Of a stretch of DNA of 64,000 nt, positions 18,827 to 26,814 are shown one piece after another. The notes under the pieces are model-generated. The model did no database searches, was not told the DNA's origin, and saw only the letters and a list, made by a program, of their open reading frames with translations. Numbering within the stretch: the first letter of the stretch is position 1; every line of letters starts with the position of its first letter. This DNA is from UBA3210 sp048359995. Its GTDB lineage: Bacteria > Bacillota_I > Bacilli_A > RFN20 > CAG-449. Location: assembly GCA_048359995.1 (NCBI GenBank), contig DBGCPK010000005.1, forward strand, positions 124,001 to 188,000. The letters are read 5' to 3'. Made by a program: the position numbers and the translations under genes.

Positions 18827-19072
18827 ATGTACAGAATCAAAAGATATTTTCAAGGGGTATGGAAACAGGCGAAAAAAGTTCGCTGGCCGAAGAAAAAAGA
18901 ACTGATGCAGGCCGTCGGCGTCGTGCTGGTCGTCATCGCTTTCGCGGCAGTATGCCTGATGATCGACGATCTTCTCGTCTCCAAATTGTTGCAGGGTCTC
19001 GACGAAGCGTTTCCTTCGGAAACGGAAACTTCTTCGGCGATGCGGGTTATCGGCAGTTTTCTGAAATTTTAG
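18827..19072 (+). CDS. secE: Preprotein translocase subunit SecE
   Basis: 81 residues with the conserved amphipathic segment KKVRWPKKKELMQA followed by one membrane helix (about residues 28-50), the minimal bacterial SecE. It clamps SecY in the translocon. Ribosome site AGGAGG. It lies between rpmG and nusG in the canonical order. The C-terminal tail after the helix, about 30 residues, is slightly longer than in short Gram-positive SecE. Confidence 0.93.
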   Translation: MYRIKRYFQGVWKQAKKVRWPKKKELMQAVGVVLVVIAFAAVCLMIDDLLVSKLLQGLDEAFPSETETSSAMRVIGSFLKF

Positions 19073-19084
19073 GAGGAATGAGCA

Positions 19085-19636
19085 ATGGATTATCAGATTG
19101 AAAAGCAATGGTATGTCGTGAATACCTATTCCAGTCACGAAAATAAAGTCAAAGAGAATCTGGAAAAGCGCGTGGAAACGCAGAATTTGCAGGATTACAT
19201 TTTCCGCATTATCGTCGCCGAACACGAAGTTCCTGTTCTGAAAGACGGAAAACCGACAGGAAAAACCAAAGTCAAAAACCTCTACCCGGGTTATATTTTC
19301 ATCGAAATGATCATGACCGACGAAGCGTGGTATATGGTCAGAAACACGCCGGGCGTCACCGGATTCGTCGGATCTTCCGGCGGCGGCGCCAAGCCTTTTC
19401 CGGTTACCAGAGAGCAGATCGAGCCTGTGCTGAAAAGGATGGGCATGGTCGACAACGAAATGTATTCCAATTATCAGGTCGGAGATTTGGTGCGCATTTT
19501 AACCGGTTCATTCGAAGGCGTCGAAGGAAAGATCGAAAACATCGATCAAGGGACAGGCGAAGTTACGCTGAACACGATCTTCTTCGGACGGATCACTCCG
19601 ATTACCGTAAAGTTCTCCGAGATCGAAAAGATTTAG
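19085..19636 (+). CDS. nusG: Transcription antitermination/pausing factor NusG
   Basis: 183 residues. The NGN domain starts with KQWYVVNTYSSHENKVKENL and contains LYPGYIFIEM and VRNTPGVTGFVG; the C-terminal KOW domain is VGDLVRILTGSFEGVEG. NusG binds the RNA polymerase clamp and links it to the ribosome or Rho. It ends the rpmG-secE-nusG operon and is followed by an intrinsic terminator. Confidence 0.97.
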   Translation: MDYQIEKQWYVVNTYSSHENKVKENLEKRVETQNLQDYIFRIIVAEHEVPVLKDGKPTGKTKVKNLYPGYIFIEMIMTDEAWYMVRNTPGVTGFVGSSGGGAKPFPVTREQIEPVLKRMGMVDNEMYSNYQVGDLVRILTGSFEGVEGKIENIDQGTGEVTLNTIFFGRITPITVKFSEIEKI

Positions 19637-19645
19637 GACGATACA

Positions 19646-19669
19646 CCTCGCTTCCGCGAGGTTTTTTTT
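19646..19669 (+). terminator. Intrinsic terminator after nusG
   Basis: CCTCGC-TTCC-GCGAGG hairpin followed by eight T residues. Confidence 0.93.
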
Positions 19670-19738
19670 CGGACGGATTTATCGCGAAAATCGCTTTTTT
19701 TTCCGAAATTTTGAATAAAAAATCGCTTTCCCGAAATC

Positions 19739-20578
19739 TCATCTTTTTTTCTTTTTTGTAAAGCGCGAATTCAATCTTTTTTCCGCGACGACGATGTTGA
19801 TTTCGACGCCGAAAAAGAGAATATAGGACGAGTAGTAGCAGATCAGAAAAAGCAGAGCCAGAGAACTCAACGGACCGTAGTAAGAAAGCGCCGAAGAGAT
19901 GTAACGAAGGTAGAGATAATAGAGAAAAATGCCTCCTCCGATGCCGATCGTCGTAAAGAGGCTTCCCCAGACTAAATCTCTATAATTCCGATGGTTTTCG
20001 CTTGAAATCCGATAGAGAAAAACGACAAAGACGAAAAGGATTAGAAGAATGAGAAAGTAGTTGAAAAATGCGCGGGTCAACTTGTTTCCGAAACTGAAAA
20101 TCCGATTGAAAGCGATGATGAAAGCGATCAAAACCGAAAGGAGAAGAAGCAGCAAAAGAGTGAGGGCGATCGCCCGCATTTTGCGCTGAAAAAACGGCTT
20201 TTCTTCGACTTGCTCCCGATACATTTCCTGAACTTGGCGAGTGAAAAAAGTGATGCCTTTGGAGGCCAAATACGTGATGACCCCGAAACTGAAAGCGATC
20301 GAAAGGAGGCTTCCCGTCCCCAGATTTTCGACGATTTCCTTGACGGAAACGACGAAAGACTCTTCGGGAAGAAAAACTTGAAATACGCTTAAACCGAGGC
20401 CGAACGAGAGGTTGACGATGCTCAAAAAGACTTCGATCAGAACGAGGCAGGGAATGAGCGAGAGTGCGAGAAAAAAAGCCAAGGACGACGGAGCGAAGTG
20501 ATTGGTTCCTCTCAACGTGAGAATGCGTTTCAGCGTTCTTGCATTCCTCGAATTCAAAATGCGTTCGATTTTTTTCAT
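19739..20578 (-). CDS. YihY/virulence factor BrkB-family membrane protein
   Basis: A 279-residue integral membrane protein on the reverse strand with about six hydrophobic segments. The YihY/UPF0761 pattern is visible: an N-terminal basic stretch, LAFFLALSLIPCLVLIE, and near the C-terminus YRDLVWGSLFTTIGIGGGIFLYYLYLRY and SYYGPLSSLALLFLICYYSSYILFFGVEIN. The function of the family is not settled despite its old name as ribonuclease BN. It is transcribed convergently to nusG and divergently from rplK. Confidence 0.85.
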   Translation of the reverse strand: MKKIERILNSRNARTLKRILTLRGTNHFAPSSLAFFLALSLIPCLVLIEVFLSIVNLSFGLGLSVFQVFLPEESFVVSVKEIVENLGTGSLLSIAFSFGVITYLASKGITFFTRQVQEMYREQVEEKPFFQRKMRAIALTLLLLLLLSVLIAFIIAFNRIFSFGNKLTRAFFNYFLILLILFVFVVFLYRISSENHRNYRDLVWGSLFTTIGIGGGIFLYYLYLRYISSALSYYGPLSSLALLFLICYYSSYILFFGVEINIVVAEKRLNSRFTKKKKR

Positions 20579-20641
20579 ACGGAATTAGTTTGCCCCGAAC
20601 CCTTAGATATAATCTAAACTTGACTTTTTTATCGATTTTTG

Positions 20642-20670
20642 TTGAAAAGCAAACGAACTTCGTATACACT
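20642..20670 (+). promoter_or_regulatory. Promoter of the rplK-rplA operon
   Basis: TTGAAA at 20642-20647 and TACACT at 20665-20670 with a 17-nt spacer, followed by a structured 130-nt leader. Confidence 0.6.
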
Positions 20671-20680
20671 ATCCAAGCGT

Positions 20681-20752
20681 GGTTATTTTCCGGAGTAAAA
20701 AATAACCTAGTAAAATTGCGCAGTGGAAGGAAAGTTACTTTTTCAAAGTAAC
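20681..20752 (+). promoter_or_regulatory. Structured 5' leader before rplK (candidate autoregulatory site)
   Basis: Two hairpins are visible: GGTTATTTT pairing with AAAATAACC (20681-20707) and GTTACTTT pairing with AAAGTAAC (20734-20752). A leader of this kind in front of L11-L1 could be the binding site of L1, which represses this operon in many bacteria (established). Neither hairpin has a U-tract. No match to a named L1/L11 leader consensus was established by eye. Confidence 0.4.
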
Positions 20753-20801
20753 GATCCGATAAGAACCACAGCACGGACAAAAAACATAGGAGGTGTGTCA
20801 C

Positions 20802-21215
20802 GTGAGTAAGAAAATCGCAAAAGTCGTCAAACTCGAAATTCCGGGAGGACAGGCGAAACCGGGACCGAAACTGGCTTCGGCGGGCATCATGATGCCGAAG
20901 TTCTGTACCGATTTCAACGCAAAGACGGCGGATCGCCAAGGTGAAACCGTTCCGGTCATCATTACGGCTTATGAAGACAAATCGTTCGATTTCGTCATCA
21001 AAACAACGCCGGTGGCCGAATTGCTTTTGAAGGAAGCGGGCATCAAGAAAGGCTCGAACAATTCCAAGGCAAACAAGGTGGGTTCCATAACCGAAGAACA
21101 GTTGAAAAAGATCGCCGAGTACAAATTGCCGGATCTGAACTGCTACGATGTCGAAGCGGCGATGAAGATCGTCGCCGGAACAGCCCGCAATATGGGAATC
21201 GACATCAAGAATTAA
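20802..21215 (+). CDS. rplK: Ribosomal protein L11
   Basis: 137 residues. The N-terminal domain begins VVKLEIPGGQAKPGPK with the conserved Pro-rich hinge; the C-terminal rRNA-binding domain has the KKGSNNSKANKVGSIT loop and ends TARNMGID. L11 binds the GTPase-associated centre of 23S rRNA. I chose GTG 20802 because TAGGAGGTG lies 6 nt upstream; the in-frame GTG at 20793 is part of that ribosome site. Confidence 0.97.
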   Translation: MSKKIAKVVKLEIPGGQAKPGPKLASAGIMMPKFCTDFNAKTADRQGETVPVIITAYEDKSFDFVIKTTPVAELLLKEAGIKKGSNNSKANKVGSITEEQLKKIAEYKLPDLNCYDVEAAMKIVAGTARNMGIDIKN

Positions 21216-21254
21216 GTGGAAGGTGTTTACCGTTAGTACCACAAGGAGGAAATT

Positions 21255-21938
21255 ATGAAGAAAGGTAAGAAATATTTGCAGGCCGCGGAAAAAGTAGACG
21301 CGACGAAAGTCTATTCCGTCAGCGAAGCCTGCGCATTGGTCAAAGAAACATCGACGGTGAAGTTCGATGCGACGATCGATGTTTCGTTCCGTCTGAATGT
21401 CGATCCGAAATATGCCGATCAGCAACTGAGAGGCACGATCGTCCTGCCGCACGGAAACGGAAAGACGAAAAAGGTTTTGGCGATTACGCACAAACAAGAG
21501 GAAGCCAAAGCCGCGGGAGCCGATTATGTCGGCGACAAGGATTTGTTGGAAAAAATCCAAAAAGAAAACTGGTTTGATTTCGACGTCATCGTCGCTACTC
21601 CGGATATGATGGGCGAATTGGGAAAAATGGGCCGTCTGTTGGGCCCGAAAGGCTTGATGCCGAACCCGAAAACCGGCACGGTCTCGATGGATATCGGGAA
21701 AGCCATTACCGAAATCAAAGCCGGTAAAATCGAATACAGAACCGACAAACAGGGAAATATCCATCTGTCGATCGGAAGGGTTTCTTTCGATACCGAAAAA
21801 TTGGTGGACAATCTCAATGTCGTGGTCGATACGCTTTTGAAAGTCCGTCCGTCTTCGGTCAAAGGACAGTACGTCAAAAATTCCGTAATCCACACGACGA
21901 TGGGTCCGGCGGTCAAATTCGACGTCAACAACCGCTAA
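21255..21938 (+). CDS. rplA: Ribosomal protein L1
   Basis: 227 residues with the L1 signature KAGKIEYRTDKQGNIHLSIG and the GKMGRLLGPKGLMPNPKTGTV loop. It forms the L1 stalk on 23S rRNA and commonly represses its own operon. Ribosome site AAGGAGG. It is followed by the L10 leader. Confidence 0.97.
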   Translation: MKKGKKYLQAAEKVDATKVYSVSEACALVKETSTVKFDATIDVSFRLNVDPKYADQQLRGTIVLPHGNGKTKKVLAITHKQEEAKAAGADYVGDKDLLEKIQKENWFDFDVIVATPDMMGELGKMGRLLGPKGLMPNPKTGTVSMDIGKAITEIKAGKIEYRTDKQGNIHLSIGRVSFDTEKLVDNLNVVVDTLLKVRPSSVKGQYVKNSVIHTTMGPAVKFDVNNR

Positions 21939-21950
21939 AAAAGGAAGCTC

Positions 21951-22036
21951 CAATATACCATAGACAGCAACGGCCAAGGGGCTTAATCATGTTGCCGAGG
22001 TAATATCACATGGATGATAGAAGACTCCGTATATTG
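21951..22036 (+). promoter_or_regulatory. L10 leader (ribosomal protein autoregulatory RNA)
   Basis: The region between rplA and rplJ contains AGACAGCAACGG ... GTTGCCGAGGT, the kink-turn-like core of the Bacillota L10 leader, enclosed by a perfect closing stem CAATATAC (21951-21958) with GTATATTG (22029-22036). The L10(L12)4 complex binds this element and limits rplJL expression (established for the RNA family). I see no clear attenuator terminator between it and the gene, so control may be translational. Confidence 0.85.
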
Positions 22037-22078
22037 TTGCCTATACATTTTTCAAAAAAAGAAGAAGGAGGTGCCAAA

Positions 22079-22564
22079 ATGAATCAAAGCGTACTGGAAA
22101 ACAAAAAAGCGCTCGTCGAAGAGATTACCGGAATTATCCGCGATTCCAAATCGGTCGTCATCGCCGAATACCGCGGTCTCAAAGTTTCGGAAATCGCTTC
22201 TTTGAAAAGAGAACTTTTAAAATCAGATGCTAAGATGTGCGTTTACAAGAACTCCATGGTCGAACGCGCGGTCGATAATCTGGGACACGACGAAATGAAT
22301 CAATTTCTCGAAGGCCCGAATGCGATTATTTACTGCTCGGATCCGGTCAATGCGGCGAAAGTATCCGCAAAATTCGCCAAAGGTCACGATAACTTTGTGA
22401 TCAAAGGGGCCTTGGTCGAAGGCAAAGTCATCGGTAAGGATGAGGTTATCGCTCTATCCAAACTCCCGAACAGAGAAGGCATGATTTCAATGCTGCTTTC
22501 TGTTCTCCAAGCACCAGTCAGAGGATTTGCGTGTGCAGTCAAGGCTGTTGCTGACAAACAATAG
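22079..22564 (+). CDS. rplJ: Ribosomal protein L10
   Basis: 161 residues, opening with VLENKKALVEEITGII and SVVIAEYRGLKVSEI, standard L10. It anchors L7/L12 dimers at the stalk base. The start ATG 22079 follows AAGGAGGTG; the in-frame ATG at 22010 is within the leader RNA and is rejected. The gene is followed by rplL in one operon. Confidence 0.96.
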   Translation: MNQSVLENKKALVEEITGIIRDSKSVVIAEYRGLKVSEIASLKRELLKSDAKMCVYKNSMVERAVDNLGHDEMNQFLEGPNAIIYCSDPVNAAKVSAKFAKGHDNFVIKGALVEGKVIGKDEVIALSKLPNREGMISMLLSVLQAPVRGFACAVKAVADKQ

Positions 22565-22594
22565 TCCATTACATCTTTAAGGAGGAATTTTAAA

Positions 22595-22966
22595 ATGGCA
22601 AAATTAACTAATGAAGAAATCATCGCCGCTATCAAAGAAATGACCGTTTTGGAATTGAACGATCTCGTCAAAGCAGTCGAAGAAGAATTCGGCGTTACCG
22701 CCGCAGCGCCTGTTGCCGCAGCCGCAGCGCCGGTCGAAGAAGAAGTGAAAGGACCGACCGAAGTCAGTTTGATCCTGAAATCCTTCGGCGCGAGCAAAGT
22801 TCCGGTCATCAAAGCCGTTCAGGCGATCACCGGACTCGGACTCATCGATGCCAAGAAATTGGTCGATGCCTGCCCGTCCGCAATCAAAGAACACATCACT
22901 CCGGTTGAAGCGGAAGAACACAAGAAGGCTCTTGTCGCCGCCGGTGCGGAAGTTGAAATCAAATAG
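22595..22966 (+). CDS. rplL: Ribosomal protein L7/L12
   Basis: 123 residues: N-terminal dimerisation helices (EIIAAIKEMTVLELNDLVKAVEEEFGV), an Ala/Pro hinge, and the C-terminal factor-binding domain (KVPVIKAVQAITGLGLIDAKKLVD). Stalk protein that recruits translation GTPases. Ribosome site AAGGAGG. An intrinsic terminator follows. Confidence 0.97.
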   Translation: MAKLTNEEIIAAIKEMTVLELNDLVKAVEEEFGVTAAAPVAAAAAPVEEEVKGPTEVSLILKSFGASKVPVIKAVQAITGLGLIDAKKLVDACPSAIKEHITPVEAEEHKKALVAAGAEVEIK

Positions 22967-22993
22967 TTTCGTTTTCACTTCGGGAGAATTAAA

Positions 22994-23020
22994 CCTGCCT
23001 CTTTTTTGAGGCGGGTTTTT
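22994..23020 (+). terminator. Intrinsic terminator after rplL
   Basis: CCTGCCTC-TTTTTT-GAGGCGGG with one G-U pair, followed by TTTTT. It separates the stalk operon from rpoBC. The 190 nt up to rpoB should contain its promoter; TTGAGA at 23101 with TTATGT 17 nt later is the best but weak candidate. Confidence 0.9.
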
Positions 23021-23212
23021 GTCCATTTTTAGATGGACGGAACGCTTGCATATCCTCGCAAAAGCGGCAAGCCGTCTTAGACGAAAGGATATAAAACTCA
23101 TTGAGATCGGTGGAATGGCTCAATTATGTGGACTCACTTAAAATAAAGTATTATGAATCGGAAATGCCTTTGATTCGACCGGTCGATGAAAACTCTAAGA
23201 AGGGAGAAATAC

Positions 23213-26200
23213 ATGAGTAAAAATTTACAGCAAAATTACAAGTACCTTCACAACGGACGCATTGATTTTTCGAAAATAAGCGGAACTCTGCCCCTTCCTT
23301 ATTTGGTGGAAATTCAAACCAAATCGTTTCAATGGCTTTTGGACGAAGGAATCGACGAGGTCTTCAAGGACGTCTATCCGATCGCCGATCGCAACGATAA
23401 ATTGATTATCGAATACGTCGGTTGCCGTCTCGACGCGCCGAAATACGATTATCTCGAATGCAAAACGCGTGATCTCACTTACAGCGCGCCTTTGAAAGTG
23501 ATGCTGCGGTTGATCAACAAAGGCACCGGAGAAATCAAAGAGAGCGAAGTCTTTATGGGCGATTTCCCTTTGATGACGGAATCGGGGACTTTTATCATCA
23601 ACGGCGCGGAACGGGCGATCGTTTCTCAATTGGTTCGTTCCCCGGGCGCCTATATGTCCAAAATCATGGACAAAACAGGTCGTTTTATCTACGGAGGGGA
23701 TCTGATTCCGGCGAGGGGAACTTGGTTGCAATTCGAATCGGACGCGAAGGATATCATTTCGGTCAGAATCGACCGGAACAGAAAAATGCCGGTTACGATT
23801 TTGCTTCGCGCTTTGGGAATTTTGGATTACGATAAGATGACCGACCTCTTCGGCGACGCTTCGCAGTTCGTCAATACGATCGGCAAAGAAAAAGAGTCGA
23901 AAGGGGAAAACGAAGTCTTGACTACTTCCGGCGCTTTGCTGGAAATTTACTCCAAACTGAGGCCGGGAGAACCGGCGCCGAACGACAGCGCCGCGAGTTT
24001 CTTCCGATCCAAATTCTTCGACCACAAGCATTACGATTTGGGTATGGCGGGTCGTTTCAAATACGGAAAGAAATTGGGAATTTACAACCGCTTGCTGAAC
24101 TGCTATCTGGCAGAACCGTTGGTTTCGGCCGACGGCGAAGTCATTTACGACGCCAAAGAGCAGATGACCAAAGAGAAGGTCGATCGTTTGAAGGAATTGA
24201 AATTTTTTGAAAGCGGCGCGCACGTCTATCATCTTCCGATCAACGAAGCATTGGACGATCACGACACCGTCAATATCGTCAAAGTTTACGCGGACGAGAA
24301 GATGGAAAGAATCGTCAACATCATCGGCACCGATTTGAACATCGACGTCAATTACGTCACCATCGCGGATATGTACGCGTGTTTCTCCTATTATATGAAT
24401 ATCATCGAGGGCATCGGCAATGTCGACGACATCGATCACCTCGGCAACCGTCGCGTTCGTTGCGTCGGAGAATTGATTCAAAATCAGTTCCGCATCGGCC
24501 TTTCCCGTATGGAAAGAACCGTCAAGGAGAAGATGTCTCTGGCTACGGAAGGCGTGATTACTCCGCAGAACCTGACGAATATCCGTCCTTTGGTCGCTTC
24601 GATCAGAGAATTCTTCGCTTCCAGCCAATTGTCTCAGTTTATGGATCAGGTCAATCCTCTCGCGGAATTGGCCAACAAACGGAGATTATCGGCTCTGGGT
24701 CCCGGCGGTTTGACCCGAGATCGCGCTTCGTTCGAAGTTCGGGATGTTCACCACTCCCATTACGGAAGAATTTGCCCGATCGAAACTCCGGAAGGACAGA
24801 ACATCGGTTTGATTAACAATTTGGCCAGTTACGCCAAAGTGAATAAGTACGGATTTATCGAAACGCCGTATCGAAAAGTGGTCCGAAAAGTGGTCGACGG
24901 AAAAATCGTGCCTTACGTTACCGAAGAGACCGAATATCTTTCCGCGGACGGAGAAATCAACCACTATATCGCGTCCAGCGACATTCGCTTGGGACCGGAT
25001 AACGAAATTCTCGATTCCCACGTCATTTCGCGACACAACGGCGATAACGTTCTGGCGCAGAAAGAAGAGATCGACTATGTCGACGTCTCTCCGAAACAGA
25101 TCGTTTCCATCGCTTCGGCGTGTATTCCTTTCTTGGAAAACGACGACACGCACCGCGCTTTGATGGGGGCGAATATGCAACGTCAAGCGCTTCCTTTGCT
25201 GAAACCTCATTCTCCTTTCGTGGGTACGGGGTTGGAACACAACATCGCGAAAGATTCGGGTTCGGCGATCGTTTCGAAAACCGACGGCGTTGTCAAATAC
25301 GTCGATTCGCGACATATCGTCGTGGAAGACAGCCAGACAAAGGTCAACAAGAGTTACATTTTACAGAAATTCGCCCGTTCCAACGCGGGAACCTGCATCA
25401 ATCAGGTGCCGATCGTCAAAATCGGCGACAAGGTCGAAGTCGGTCAGATACTGGCCGATGGTCCGGCAATGGAAAACGGCGATCTGGCATTGGGACAGAA
25501 CGTCACCGTCGCGTTTATGACGTGGCACGGTTACAATTACGAAGACGCCGTCATCATGTCGGAGCGGCTCGTCAAGGACGACGTATACACTTCGATTCAC
25601 ATCGAAGAGTATTCTTTGGAATGCCGTACGACCAAACTCGGCAACGAAGAGATCACCCGAGATATTCCGAACGTCAGCGAAGAAGCGAAAGCCAATCTTG
25701 ACGAAGACGGAATCATCATTCCGGGCGCGGAAGTGAAAGAAGACGATATTTTGGTCGGAAAAATCACCCCGAAAGGGCTGACCGAGCCGACCCCGGAAGA
25801 AAAACTTCTGATGGCGATCTTCGCGGAAAAGACCAAAGACGGGAAAGACACTTCCCTGAGGGTTCCTCACGGCGGCGCGGGCATCGTTCTCGATGTCAAA
25901 CGTTTCAAACGCGAAGAAGGCGCCGAATTGGCGGCGGGAGTCAACGAAGTCGTCAAGGTCTTCATCGCGCAGAAGAGAAAGATTTCCGAAGGAGACAAGA
26001 TGTCGGGACGCCACGGCAACAAGGGCGTCATTTCCCGTATTCTTCCGGAAGAAGATATGCCGTATCTGCCGGACGGTACGCCGGTTGACATCATGCTCAA
26101 CCCGTTGGGCGTTCCTTCCCGTATGAACATCGGTCAGATTTTGGAACTGCATTTAGGTATGGCTTGCAAGAAACTCGGATTGAAGATCGCCACGCCGGTT

Positions 26201-26797
26201 TTCGACGGAATCAGCAACGACGAAATTTTCGATTTGATGGATAAAGCCGGAATGGACAAGGACGGAAAAACCGTGCTGTACGACGGCCGTACCGGCGAAA
26301 GATTCGACGAAAGAATCTCCGTCGGCGTGATGTATATGATCAAACTGGTTCACATGGTCGACGACAAACTTCACGCGCGTTCCACCGGACCTTATTCCTT
26401 GGTCACTCAGCAACCTCTGGGCGGCAAAGCGCAGAACGGCGGACAGCGGTTCGGAGAAATGGAAGTCTGGGCCTTGGAAGCCTACGGTGCGGCGCACATC
26501 TTGCAGGAAATCATCACGATCAAATCGGACGATATGGTCGGGCGTGCGAAGACCTACGAAGCCATCATCAAACAACAGCCGATTCCGAAATCCGGAATGC
26601 CTGAGGCGTTCCGCGTCTTGCAGAAAGAATTGCAGGCTTTGGCCATCGACGTCAAGCTGCTGGACGATCAGATGAACGAAATCGACAGTTCCAATATTTC
26701 CAAAGAAAACGAAAAAGAAACTCGTAAAATTTCCAATGAAGTGAGAGATATCACCAATCGGATCGAAGTGGATCTCAACGAGAACAATGAGGATTAA
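23213..26797 (+). CDS. rpoB: RNA polymerase beta subunit
   Basis: 1194 residues, collinear with Bacillota RpoB. Landmarks are IKSFQWLLDEGIDEVF, the rifampicin region with SQLSQFMDQVNPLAEL and HKRRLSALGPGG-like NKRRLSALGPGGL, the GYNYEDAV active-site segment, the SGRHGNKGV switch segment, and the C-terminal GGQRFGEMEVWALEA. I chose ATG 23213 (AAGGGAG upstream) rather than the in-frame ATG at 23186. The rifampicin pocket residues visible (QFMDQ, N, KRRLSALGPGG) are of the sensitive type: the usual His at the HKRR position is Asn here, a natural variant that some Bacilli relatives also have. Confidence 0.98.
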   Translation: MSKNLQQNYKYLHNGRIDFSKISGTLPLPYLVEIQTKSFQWLLDEGIDEVFKDVYPIADRNDKLIIEYVGCRLDAPKYDYLECKTRDLTYSAPLKVMLRLINKGTGEIKESEVFMGDFPLMTESGTFIINGAERAIVSQLVRSPGAYMSKIMDKTGRFIYGGDLIPARGTWLQFESDAKDIISVRIDRNRKMPVTILLRALGILDYDKMTDLFGDASQFVNTIGKEKESKGENEVLTTSGALLEIYSKLRPGEPAPNDSAASFFRSKFFDHKHYDLGMAGRFKYGKKLGIYNRLLNCYLAEPLVSADGEVIYDAKEQMTKEKVDRLKELKFFESGAHVYHLPINEALDDHDTVNIVKVYADEKMERIVNIIGTDLNIDVNYVTIADMYACFSYYMNIIEGIGNVDDIDHLGNRRVRCVGELIQNQFRIGLSRMERTVKEKMSLATEGVITPQNLTNIRPLVASIREFFASSQLSQFMDQVNPLAELANKRRLSALGPGGLTRDRASFEVRDVHHSHYGRICPIETPEGQNIGLINNLASYAKVNKYGFIETPYRKVVRKVVDGKIVPYVTEETEYLSADGEINHYIASSDIRLGPDNEILDSHVISRHNGDNVLAQKEEIDYVDVSPKQIVSIASACIPFLENDDTHRALMGANMQRQALPLLKPHSPFVGTGLEHNIAKDSGSAIVSKTDGVVKYVDSRHIVVEDSQTKVNKSYILQKFARSNAGTCINQVPIVKIGDKVEVGQILADGPAMENGDLALGQNVTVAFMTWHGYNYEDAVIMSERLVKDDVYTSIHIEEYSLECRTTKLGNEEITRDIPNVSEEAKANLDEDGIIIPGAEVKEDDILVGKITPKGLTEPTPEEKLLMAIFAEKTKDGKDTSLRVPHGGAGIVLDVKRFKREEGAELAAGVNEVVKVFIAQKRKISEGDKMSGRHGNKGVISRILPEEDMPYLPDGTPVDIMLNPLGVPSRMNIGQILELHLGMACKKLGLKIATPVFDGISNDEIFDLMDKAGMDKDGKTVLYDGRTGERFDERISVGVMYMIKLVHMVDDKLHARSTGPYSLVTQQPLGGKAQNGGQRFGEMEVWALEAYGAAHILQEIITIKSDDMVGRAKTYEAIIKQQPIPKSGMPEAFRVLQKELQALAIDVKLLDDQMNEIDSSNISKENEKETRKISNEVRDITNRIEVDLNENNED

Positions 26798-26814
26798 GGA
26801 GGCGAAATCGTACT

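Noticed and set aside
19980..21977. A 665-codon reverse-strand open frame opposite rplK and rplA
   Set aside because: It lies antisense to L11, L1 and part of the YihY-like gene, contains no recognisable domain, and has the Arg/Phe-rich composition of a shadow frame.
22010..22078. Longer L10 start
   Set aside because: It lies in the L10 leader RNA; the ribosome site AAGGAGGTG belongs to ATG 22079.
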